Shown here: positions 56,705-64,000 of the stretch, one piece after another
How positions within the stretch are numbered: position 1 is the first letter of the stretch
Layout of the letters: each line of letters begins with the position of its first letter
NCBI GenBank assembly: GCA_937891425.1
Contig: CALAGD010000024.1
Location: forward strand, 124,001-188,000
Source of the DNA: an uncultured Pigmentiphaga sp.
GTDB taxonomy: Bacteria > Pseudomonadota > Gammaproteobacteria > Burkholderiales > Burkholderiaceae_B
Direction: 5' to 3'
Length of the DNA: 64,000 bases
The notes under the pieces: generated by a model
Databases searched by the model: none
What the model was told of the DNA's origin: nothing
The model's input: only the letters and a program-made list of their open reading frames with translations
Program-made: the position numbers and the translations under genes

Positions 56705-57369
56705 AAGGGGCTGTCTTGGATGGCGTCGAAACGCCGAACTTCGTTGGCAAATTCCTGCATCTTGACTGGACACTTGATGCCCGGTGCAGACTCGACTCCG
56801 GAGCTGACATCGACCGCATAGGGCCGCACCTGGCTCAATGCTGCACGCACATTGCCCGTGTTCAACCCGCCCGACAGGACAATAGGCCTTGCTCGAGCGT
56901 GGCCGGCGAGCGTGTTCAGACAGCTCCAGTCAAAGCGCTTGCCGCTTCCCCCATAGCCCTCGGAGTGGCTGTCGAACAGCCAGCCCGCAGCATCGCGGTG
57001 GGAAAGGCAGGATTCTAGCAAAGCGTCTTCGGTTTCGAGCCCCGGCGCACCCACCCGGAATGCCCGCAGGTAAGGCAGGCCAAACTGCCGGCAATATTCG
57101 GGAGATTCGTCGCCATGGAACTGCAACAGATCGGGCCGCACCTGGTTCATGATAGCCCGGATGTCGGCTTCAGCGGCATTCACCGTGAGTGCCACCACGC
57201 TTACGAAAGGGGGTACGCACGCACGCAACTGTGCCGCGCGCTCGAGTGTCAGCACACGCTTGCTGGGCGGGTAGAAAACAAACCCGATGGCATCTGCTCC
57301 TGCCCGAACGGCAGCATCGATATCTTCTTCGCGGGTAAGCCCGCAGAACTTGATTCGAGTCCGGCTCAT
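56701..57369 (-). CDS. trpF: Phosphoribosylanthranilate isomerase
   Basis: A 222-residue TIM-barrel enzyme of tryptophan synthesis. Catalytic Cys is in IKFCGLT and Asp in [17 protein letters not shown] and [15 protein letters not shown] are further family segments. It starts at ATG 57369, 40 bp after truA ends. It overlaps trpB by 4 bases. No trpC or trpE is in the window; they are expected elsewhere in this group. Confidence 0.97.
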
Positions 57370-57409
57370 GTGAACGAGAATGGGGCCGCATCCTGAAAGA
57401 AGCGGCAAA

Positions 57410-58198
57410 CTAGACATTGTCGCGTATTTCCGCGCTCGCGTCCAAATAGGGCAAGTCGTAGCCTGGGTATTCAATACCCGCCAGGTACAGCCCCGCCGGT
57501 GAAAACGTCGGTGCTGCCAACGAGCGGTTCCGCGCCGCCAGCACCTCGCCCATCCATTCCGGCGGCTGCCGGCCCTGCCCCACGTAGACCAGCGAACCCA
57601 CGATATTGCGTACCATGTGGTGGAGGAAGGCATTCGCGCGGAACGTCATGACGACGAAACGGCCGTGCGCGCGTATGTCGAGTTCGTGCAGGGTGCGTAC
57701 GGGCGACGCGGCCTGGCACTCGGAGGAGCGGAAACTGGTGAAGTCGTGCTCGCCAATGAGATAACGCGCCGCCGCCTGCATGGCTGGCACCGACACCGGA
57801 CGGAAACTCCACCCGGCGCGATCCGCCCAGAGTGGCGACCGCACCCGATCTACCAGCAGCCGATATACGTAACAGCGCGACGTCGCCGAGAACCGCGCAT
57901 GAAAGTGATCATCGACCTCACACGCCCAGCGCACCGCTATGCTGGGCGGCAGATGCGCATTGACCCCGCGCACCCACGCATGCTCGGGGCGGCGCACGTC
58001 GGTGTCCAGATGCACCACCTGCAGCGCGGCGTGCACCCCGGTGTCGGTACGCCCTGCGCACACTACCGATACTGCCCCCCCAATGAACTGATCCAGCGCC
58101 CGCTCCAGCGTATCCTGCACCGTGCGCCCGTGCGACTGCGTCTGCCAGCCGAGCCAGGGCGTACCGTCGTAGCTCAGGCCCAGCGCTATGCGCGGCAT
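57410..58198 (-). CDS. truA: tRNA pseudouridine(38-40) synthase
   Basis: A 262-residue enzyme that makes pseudouridine at tRNA positions 38-40. The catalytic Asp52 is in [11 protein letters not shown], and the N-terminus [16 protein letters not shown] is typical. Position upstream of trpF is conserved in betaproteobacteria. A 211-bp spacer separates it from the LysR gene beyond. Start ATG 58198 fits family length. Confidence 0.96.
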   Translation of the reverse strand: MPRIALGLSYDGTPWLGWQTQSHGRTVQDTLERALDQFIGGAVSVVCAGRTDTGVHAALQVVHLDTDVRRPEHAWVRGVNAHLPPSIAVRWACEVDDHFHARFSATSRCYVYRLLVDRVRSPLWADRAGWSFRPVSVPAMQAAARYLIGEHDFTSFRSSECQAASPVRTLHELDIRAHGRFVVMTFRANAFLHHMVRNIVGSLVYVGQGRQPPEWMGEVLAARNRSLAAPTFSPAGLYLAGIEYPGYDLPYLDASAEIRDNV

Positions 58199-58409
58199 AG
58201 GTCCGCTCCATCCGCCAGCCAAGACCCGTCACACACCGAAGCCACATTCAGGGCCTGGCCACCACCTGCCAGCGCCGTGCTATACCGCAACACAATCATC
58301 AGTACTCTACCCTCGACCAAACCCGGGACCCTCGACCGGAGCCGTGCCAACGGAGCTCCCCCAGGAAACTGCACCGGCCTGCCAGCACACGACCGCTGCA
58401 GGAGGAATC

Positions 58410-59381
58410 TTACAACCCCGCCCCATCCGACATGGGTGAGCCGGTCTCATCAATCCCAGCCCGTTCTCCGCCGGTGACCTGTGCAGCACGGCGCAATTCT
58501 GCCCGCAGCCATTGCAGGCCAGGGTCGCCCGAGGTACGTGGATTCCAGCACATGAATAGCTTGTACGGCGGCATGTCGAATGGCAACGGATGGACCGAGA
58601 GACGGGCGGCATGCAGCGACGCCACCCGGGAAGGAATAACAGCCGCCAGGTCGGTGTGCTCGAGAATGCTTGCGAGCTGTCCAAAACTGCTGACTGCAAG
58701 TTGCACAAAACGCTCACGCCCCATCGCACGCAGGATGTCATCGGTCATGCCCTCGAGGCCTGAAGCGCCGTACCCGAAGAACACCTGCGGAGCTTCACAG
58801 AAAGACTCGAGTGTCACGCCCTCGGCGAACAGGGGGTGCCCTCTGCGCGCAACGAACACGAAATGGTCCTCATACAGAAGGTCGGACTCCACTCTGGCGA
58901 GCGGCCATTCACTCGGCAACACGGCGATGTCCAGATCACCCTTTTGCAGACGCTGCGCGAGCGTTGCCAGCTGCGCCTGCTCGAACACCACCCGTGCCCG
59001 CGAGCCCAGGGCGGACAGCCGGCGGGCCAGTACGGGTAACAGCAACTGGCCGATATAGTCACTGCCACTCATCCGGAAGATTCGGTCTGACGTTGCCGGA
59101 TCAAACGCGCGCGCAGAATGCAACAGTGCGTTCAATCGCTCAAGAACGTTTTCAACCCTTGGGGCCAGAGCGAGTGCCCGCGGCGTAGGCACGACCCCAT
59201 GCGCCGTGCGCGTGAACAGGGGATCATCAAACAGCCTGCGCAAGCGGTTCAGCGACGCACTCACGGCCGGCTGGCTCAGAAACAGACGTTCAGCTGCACG
59301 CGACACGCTACGCTCACGCATGAGCGCATCGAATGTTCGCAGCATGCTCACGTCCAGCTCGCGGATATCACGTTCGGCCAT
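58410..59381 (-). CDS. LysR-family transcriptional regulator
   Basis: A 323-residue LysR-type regulator. The N-terminal winged helix is at MLRTFDALMRERSVSRAAERLFLSQPAVSASLNRLRRLFDDPLF, and the inducer-binding domain follows. It belongs to the PcaQ/NahR/NodD-like branch by memory (RTAHGVVPTPRALAL). It is divergent from the Rieske gene across a 109-bp gap, so it probably activates that gene and the following Bug gene in response to an aromatic acid. The ATG 59381 (MAERDIRELDVSML) is chosen; a longer frame to 59504 would cross the promoter region. Confidence 0.9.
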   Translation of the reverse strand: MAERDIRELDVSMLRTFDALMRERSVSRAAERLFLSQPAVSASLNRLRRLFDDPLFTRTAHGVVPTPRALALAPRVENVLERLNALLHSARAFDPATSDRIFRMSGSDYIGQLLLPVLARRLSALGSRARVVFEQAQLATLAQRLQKGDLDIAVLPSEWPLARVESDLLYEDHFVFVARRGHPLFAEGVTLESFCEAPQVFFGYGASGLEGMTDDILRAMGRERFVQLAVSSFGQLASILEHTDLAAVIPSRVASLHAARLSVHPLPFDMPPYKLFMCWNPRTSGDPGLQWLRAELRRAAQVTGGERAGIDETGSPMSDGAGL

Positions 59382-59490
59382 ATCTCTTATCCAAACTTTC
59401 GAATTGCCTTGGGGAAGTACCGCTCCTACCATTTTCAGCCATCCGTGTCCACTCATTGGGACAACGCAACACTTCACCAAGGAGATCACC

Positions 59491-60678
59491 ATGGACAAAG
59501 GCACCGCCTACGGCCTGGCCGCCCCAACGTATAACGCAACCCTGACAGAGGTCGGGCCGGGCACGCCCATGGGCGAGCTGCTCCGACGTTACTGGCACCC
59601 TGTTGGCCTCAGCAGCGATGCCACCACCACGCCACGGCAGATCCGGGTTCTGGGAGAAGACCTGATTCTGTTCCGCGACGGCGCCGGACGGCCGGGATTG
59701 CTTTACCCCCACTGTTTTCATCGGGGAACTTCCCTGTACTACGGGAAGGTTGAGGAGAACGGTATCCGGTGCTGCTATCACGGCTGGTTGTTCTCGGTTG
59801 ACGGCCGCTGCCTTGAACAGCCATGCGAGCCCAATAACGGTGGAAAGGCCCGCGAAAAACTCATCCAGCCATGGTACCCGGTCGAGGAGCGTTATGGCCT
59901 GATCTGGGCCTACATGGGGCCACCAGAGAAAAAGCCCGTCCTGCCGCGCTACGAAGCACTTGAAGTCCTGGACGATGGGGAATTCATCGAGGCGGACGAT
60001 AGCAGCATAGGTGGCGGGGGGCCCCAGATCATTCCCTGCAACTGGCTTCAGCATTATGAAAACGTAGTCGACCCTTTCCATGTGGTAGTACTTCATGCCA
60101 ATTTCAGCGGCACGCAATTCGTCGAGCAGATGAGCATCATGCCTGATGTAACTTTCGATTACACGGACTATGGCGTGAAAGTCACGTCAATCAGACGCCT
60201 GCCTGACAACCGCGTATTTCGCCGCATCAGTGAAGCCGCCATACCCACGTTGCGCGTCATCCCCAACCCCCGCCTCGGGCGCGGGGGTCGCGTCGAATCC
60301 ATCGGGTGGGTCCTGCCCATTGACGATACGCATTTCCGCATCTACGTGGCAGGCCGGGTAAGGGAAAAGGGCGAACTGAGCAAAATGCGTTCGCGCCAAG
60401 GAGGAAAACTCTGGTACGAACTTACTGAAGAGGAGCATCAGAAGTACCCCGGCGACTATGAAGCCCAGGTCAGTCAGCGCCCCATTGCCATGCACTCGCA
60501 GGAACACCTTGCCACGTCTGACCGCGGGATAGTCATGCTGCGGCGCATGCTGCAAAAGCAGCTCGAGATCGTGCAGTCCGGGGGCGACCCTGTAGGCACC
60601 AACTTCAACCCCGACGCCCCCCTGGTGAAGTTTGAAGCAGGCAACTACATGCTCGACGAACATGTACAGGATGCATGA
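59491..60678 (+). CDS. Rieske non-heme iron oxygenase, large (alpha) subunit
   Basis: A 395-residue oxygenase. The Rieske [2Fe-2S] ligands are Cys75 and His77 (PHCFHRG) and Cys94 and His97 (CCYHGW), spacing CxH-x16-CxxH. The mononuclear iron ligands are in Asp194-x2-His197-x4-His202 (VVDPFHVVVLH). It would dioxygenate or demethylate an aromatic acid, resembling phthalate/vanillate/phenoxybenzoate-type enzymes. No reductase or ferredoxin gene lies beside it, so electrons must come from a gene elsewhere. ATG 59491 has AAGGAG eight bases upstream. LysR is divergent; the Bug gene follows. Confidence 0.92.
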   Translation: MDKGTAYGLAAPTYNATLTEVGPGTPMGELLRRYWHPVGLSSDATTTPRQIRVLGEDLILFRDGAGRPGLLYPHCFHRGTSLYYGKVEENGIRCCYHGWLFSVDGRCLEQPCEPNNGGKAREKLIQPWYPVEERYGLIWAYMGPPEKKPVLPRYEALEVLDDGEFIEADDSSIGGGGPQIIPCNWLQHYENVVDPFHVVVLHANFSGTQFVEQMSIMPDVTFDYTDYGVKVTSIRRLPDNRVFRRISEAAIPTLRVIPNPRLGRGGRVESIGWVLPIDDTHFRIYVAGRVREKGELSKMRSRQGGKLWYELTEEEHQKYPGDYEAQVSQRPIAMHSQEHLATSDRGIVMLRRMLQKQLEIVQSGGDPVGTNFNPDAPLVKFEAGNYMLDEHVQDA

Positions 60679-60721
60679 CCGCACGACCGTCACACGCTCG
60701 ACCATTTCCAGGAGGAGGATC

Positions 60722-61738
60722 ATGAAAAAGATAACGACCGCTTACGTCGGCATTGCCACACTCATCGGTTTCAGCTCGCTTGGTGGCGGCGCAGTCGCGC
60801 AACCTTCGTCTGCCGACAGCGTCAGCAACTATCCCGACCGCCCCGTCACCATCGTCAGCTGGTCACCCGCTGGCGGACCGATCGATATTCTTGCCCGCAC
60901 CATCGCACATGGGCTTTCCGAACTCTGGAACGAGAAGGTCCTGGTCGAGAATCGAACGGGAGCCACCGGTGTGATCGCTACCCAGCATGTGGCCCGGGCC
61001 ACGCCTGATGGTTACACGCTGCTGATCACCACCAGTACCGCACATATCGCAAATTTGTATCTGCAACCTTCTCTTAGCTACAACCCCAAGACCGATTTCG
61101 AGCCGGTTGCACGGCTGGCTGCGGGCAGCGTCGTGCTCATGGCGCCTGCCAATGCTCCCTTCAACGACATCGACGGGCTCATCAAGTACGCGCGTGAACA
61201 GGGCAAGGAGATGTCGTACGGCACCTGGGGAATCGGCTCCTCGGCCCACCTTTATGGTGAACTTCTGAAAACCAGGTACAACGTCCCGCTCGTACACGTT
61301 CCCTACCGCGGCGATGTCGGCTCCACCCAGGACCTGGTAGGTGGAACCTTGCCGATCTCGTTCACGGGGGGTGTTACTGCGAAGCGTCTCATCGACGCGG
61401 GTCAGGCCAAAGCACTTGCCATTGCGTCGGCGCAGCGCTTCTCCGCATTGCCGAACGTACCAACATTCAAGGAACAGGGCTATGAAGGCTTTGACCTGAT
61501 GGGTTGGGCTGGAATTTTCGTTCCAGCCGGAACTCCCCAACCCATCATCGAGAAACTTTCGAAAGATCTGGAAAAGGTCGTCAAGAGCCCCGAGGTGTCG
61601 AAGCGCTTGCTCGATATCGGACAAGACGAAATCTACATGGATCATGCAGCCATGAAAGTATGGCTCGAGTCGGAGTTCGAGAATTGGGGCAAGCTCATCA
61701 AGGATTCAGGCGTTGACAAGCTGGTGGAAAAGAAATGA
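60722..61738 (+). CDS. Bug-family tripartite tricarboxylate transporter (TctC-like) substrate-binding protein
   Basis: A 338-residue exported binding protein with a signal peptide (ATLIGFSSLGGGAVAQ, about 1-26). The mature part shows VTIVSWSPAGGPIDILARTI and ENRTGATGVIATQHVAR, where Bug proteins usually have G-G-T-D; here it is GGPID. It follows the Rieske gene by 43 bp with AGGAGG in front of ATG 60722. It should bind the aromatic acid handled by the Rieske enzyme, or a related one. No membrane partner genes are in view. A strong hairpin follows at 61831. Confidence 0.92.
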   Translation: MKKITTAYVGIATLIGFSSLGGGAVAQPSSADSVSNYPDRPVTIVSWSPAGGPIDILARTIAHGLSELWNEKVLVENRTGATGVIATQHVARATPDGYTLLITTSTAHIANLYLQPSLSYNPKTDFEPVARLAAGSVVLMAPANAPFNDIDGLIKYAREQGKEMSYGTWGIGSSAHLYGELLKTRYNVPLVHVPYRGDVGSTQDLVGGTLPISFTGGVTAKRLIDAGQAKALAIASAQRFSALPNVPTFKEQGYEGFDLMGWAGIFVPAGTPQPIIEKLSKDLEKVVKSPEVSKRLLDIGQDEIYMDHAAMKVWLESEFENWGKLIKDSGVDKLVEKK

Positions 61739-61830
61739 CCCCTTGCGAAGAGCTGAAGGAGTGCCCGCCTGGGCTGCCGGTGTTGCAGCGCAAGCGGCTG
61801 GGGGTTGAACCGACCCGAGCGTGATCTTTC

Positions 61831-61868
61831 CATGAAACAGGGCGCCTGCATCAGCGCCCTGTTTCATG
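61831..61868. terminator. Terminator after the Rieske-Bug unit
   Basis: CATGAAACAGGGCGC (61831-61845) and GCGCCCTGTTTCATG (61854-61868) form a perfect 15-bp stem across an 8-nt loop. It lies between the Bug gene and fimV, which are convergent. It should terminate both directions. Confidence 0.75.
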
Positions 61869-61982
61869 TCCTTCATGGACTTGCCGTAATTGACGGTCGA
61901 CCCTTGGCAACCATCCATTCATGGGTGCGATGCAACGCCTGCGCAGGCTCCGCATGATACAAAGGACCTAATGCCGTACGCA

Positions 61983-64000
61983 CTAGGACGGTGGTGCTTT
62001 CTGCGTTGAATCCTGGGCAATCTGACTGGAAGACGGACCCTGCGCCCCCCCTGAAGAGGCTTCGGACGTACCGGACTGCCCCCCTGCCTGCGTACCTGTC
62101 CCTGTCACGACACCTTCATGCTTGCCGTCACCTGTTCGCGGCTCGAGTTCAAGGTCGAAATCCACCGGCAAGGGCGGCAGCTTTTCATTCACCCTGGGAC
62201 GCCGCCGGAACACGACGAACATGACCCAGGCCACCAACAGGACGATGACGACGAGGATGGACCAGAAGTAGGCATCAACCCACGATGCTGCATCAGTTGC
62301 GGGCGCCACGGCAGGGGCCGTGCTCTGGCCCTGGACGGCCGAGGGATTCCCGTTCGTGTCAGGCCGTGCGGGCGTAGCCGCCCCGGATTGCACGTGCACC
62401 TCGGCTGGGCCGCTGCCAGCGGGTGCAGCGCCACGTGCCGCCGACGCCTCCGTGTGTGTTTTGTTCGCGCCTGCACCGTTGCCGGCCGGCGCGGCGCTGG
62501 AAGCGGCAGCCCCGGCCGGTGCTGCGCCCGACGCTGGCTGGGTTTCGGTCGAGGCGGTGGCTGCAGGTTGTGTCGGAGCCTCACCACTACTGGCCGGCTG
62601 TGCCGCGGCAGGTGTACTGCCCGCGCTGGCAGCTGGTGTGCCGGACTCCTCCTGCCCGACAACCCCCTCCTGGCCGGACGGCCGTGCAGCCGCTGTACTC
62701 GTGGCTTCAGCAGCCCGGATTTCAGCGCCCGTTTCCGCGTTGGCCGTCTGGACGGGTCCGGCACCACGTTGTGCCGTCGTCGCTGCCGATGCGACGTGGG
62801 CGACGCCCGGGCTATCCGTGCTGCCCGTAGCCTGTACGCCCGACATTGCCGCTGCTGACCTTTCGCCCCCTGCCGGCGCGGCCCCATTGCCTGATGCTGA
62901 CGCCTGGCCCGACCCGCCGGCGGCCCCCGTTTGAGCGGCGCGCGTGGTGACGTCTGCCGCGTTCCCTTGAGCAGCGCCCACGTCTGGTTGTGCAACCGTG
63001 TCGCCCGCCGCGACTGAACCACTTGCCGTGGAGACTGCAGCGCCAATGGCAGGTACAGCTCCCGCACTGTCGCCCGCCTGGGCACCGGAACCGCCGCCGG
63101 AGGTGCTACCGCCCCCACTGGCCGACTGCTGCAGCCTGGCCAGTGTTTCATTCTGCATTTCCAGCAGACGCTGCATCTGGGAAAGCGTGGCCTCGAGCTC
63201 GGACACGCGCGCCTCGGCGTCGGCGAGCGCCCGCTGGCTCGCCACTTTCTCGTCGCGCAAGCGATCGAGTTCGGCGCGCGCGGCCGCCAGAGCAGCCTGG
63301 AGATCCGTTCCGTTTGCCGCCGCGGCCGCAGGCACGGCACTGGACAGACGCAGTACATCACGTCCTGAAGAGGCCGGCGGAGCCGGAGATGCGGACGCGA
63401 TCGACCCCGTGGCGACGGAACGCGAGCTGAGGCGGCTGACTGGCCTGCCCTGTGCCAGACGTGCTCGATACGCAGCGAACTGTTCCATGTGCATGGCATA
63501 CAGACGACGGGCCTCGGCTGGATCGATGGCATGAGCCGCAGCAGCGTCGGGCACGAGCAGGCGCTCGCCGGCACGCAGCAGGTGCATGTTGCCTTCAATG
63601 AACGCAGCCGGATTGGCCCGCAGCAGGGCCGCGAGAACCTGGTACAGCGTGGCACGCTGGTAGTCAGGGTTCGCGCTGCGCAGGCGCTGTGCAATGGTAC
63701 CCAAGGTGTCGCCCCGCCGCACGACGATGGTATCGGGAACTTTGCCGCGGGCCAGCGAAACGGGGCTGACGGCGTCGTGCAGCGCACTGGGCAACAGCAC
63801 CACCATGCGACGCTCGTGCTGCCCGGCCGCATCCTGCAGCTGCAGCCGCAGATCGACCACCGGCCGCTGCACCGGAACACGCGAGGTTACGATGGCAACA
63901 TGGCCTTCTCCGTTGCGGTGAGGCTCCACCTGTACCTGTACGGGTATATCGGAACGCGAGCTCAGGGCTGCGTCGGAGGCTTCGGCCGCCTGGATGCGCA
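61983..64000 (-). CDS. fimV: FimV-like inner-membrane LysM protein, 5' end beyond window
   Basis: At least 672 residues are encoded here and the N-terminus runs off the right edge; a GTG at 63929 is only an internal codon. Visible parts in order: end of the N-terminal domain (PVQRPVVDLRLQLQDAAGQHERRMVVLLP), a LysM domain (DTIVVRRGDTLGTIAQRL), a coiled coil (AARAELDRLRDEKVASQRAL), a long Ala/Gly/Ser/Thr low-complexity part, one transmembrane helix (SILVVIVLLVAWVMFVVF), and a short cytoplasmic tail. The C-terminal TPR-like FimV domain of Pseudomonas (919 residues) seems missing. FimV anchors pole-localised proteins and promotes type IV pili there. Position before truA is typical for this family, but three genes lie between them here. 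Confidence 0.82.
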   Translation of the reverse strand, partial: RIQAAEASDAALSSRSDIPVQVQVEPHRNGEGHVAIVTSRVPVQRPVVDLRLQLQDAAGQHERRMVVLLPSALHDAVSPVSLARGKVPDTIVVRRGDTLGTIAQRLRSANPDYQRATLYQVLAALLRANPAAFIEGNMHLLRAGERLLVPDAAAAHAIDPAEARRLYAMHMEQFAAYRARLAQGRPVSRLSSRSVATGSIASASPAPPASSGRDVLRLSSAVPAAAAANGTDLQAALAAARAELDRLRDEKVASQRALADAEARVSELEATLSQMQRLLEMQNETLARLQQSASGGGSTSGGGSGAQAGDSAGAVPAIGAAVSTASGSVAAGDTVAQPDVGAAQGNAADVTTRAAQTGAAGGSGQASASGNGAAPAGGERSAAAMSGVQATGSTDSPGVAHVASAATTAQRGAGPVQTANAETGAEIRAAEATSTAAARPSGQEGVVGQEESGTPAASAGSTPAAAQPASSGEAPTQPAATASTETQPASGAAPAGAAASSAAPAGNGAGANKTHTEASAARGAAPAGSGPAEVHVQSGAATPARPDTNGNPSAVQGQSTAPAVAPATDAASWVDAYFWSILVVIVLLVAWVMFVVFRRRPRVNEKLPPLPVDFDLELEPRTGDGKHEGVVTGTGTQAGGQSGTSEASSGGAQGPSSSQIAQDSTQKAPPS

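Noticed and set aside
62189..63880. A 563-codon frame overlapping fimV in another phase on the minus strand
   Set aside because: It arises from the Ala/Gly/Ser-rich codons of fimV; LysM and membrane segments are seen only in the fimV frame.

Overview
The window is a high-GC chromosomal segment, and its gene order points to a betaproteobacterium of the order Burkholderiales, most likely family Alcaligenaceae (the Bordetella/Achromobacter group). The evidence is the run yceD-rpmF-plsX-fabHDG-acpP-fabF-rpoE-rseA-rseB-degP-lepA-lepB-rnc-era-recO, the run truA-trpF-trpB-trpA-accD, two Bug-type periplasmic solute-binding proteins, a GTP-type PEP carboxykinase and dapD-dapE-prmB. No species can be named from the sequence alone.

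Region 1 (1-15.2 kb) is accessory catabolism. A minus-strand series encodes a benzaldehyde-dehydrogenase-like enzyme, a Bug binding protein, an enolase-superfamily enzyme, an alpha-methylacyl-CoA racemase-like protein, an IclR regulator, a flavin monooxygenase, a DUF2783 protein and a VOC protein cut by the window edge. Next comes a mirror-image unit: an acyl-CoA dehydrogenase points right, and a CoA-transferase plus TetR regulator point left. Both transcripts start at identical 20-bp palindromes (8778-8797 and 12236-12255), which I read as the TetR operators. A 6-phosphogluconate-dehydrogenase-like protein and a second flavin monooxygenase follow. Together these look like a route for an aromatic or branched acid that passes through CoA thioesters; the substrate cannot be read from sequence.

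Region 2 (15.3-30.2 kb) is mixed: a small Gly/Ala/Leu/Ile-repeat protein, a DadA-like oxidase, a PagL-like lipid A deacylase divergent from an exported-looking spermidine-synthase homologue, pckG, a luciferase-like monooxygenase, a metallophosphoesterase whose Tat signal is broken by a stop codon, tRNA-Leu(UAG), dapD, dapE, prmB, a YheS-type ABC-F ATPase and a second IclR regulator.

Region 3 (30.2-58.2 kb) is the core chromosome. It holds recO-era-rnc-lepB-lepA; the sigma-E operon, with a strong terminator only about 20 nt before the lepA start codon; the fatty-acid cluster driven from a promoter upstream of yceD; maf and a tetrapyrrole-methylase-like gene; a HAD phosphatase and rluC; rne with a leader of roughly 620 nt; and accD-trpA-trpB-trpF-truA.

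Region 4 (58.4-61.7 kb) is a three-gene module (LysR, Rieske oxygenase, Bug protein) lying between truA and fimV, which I recall as neighbours in relatives. The window ends inside fimV (61983 to beyond 64000, minus strand).
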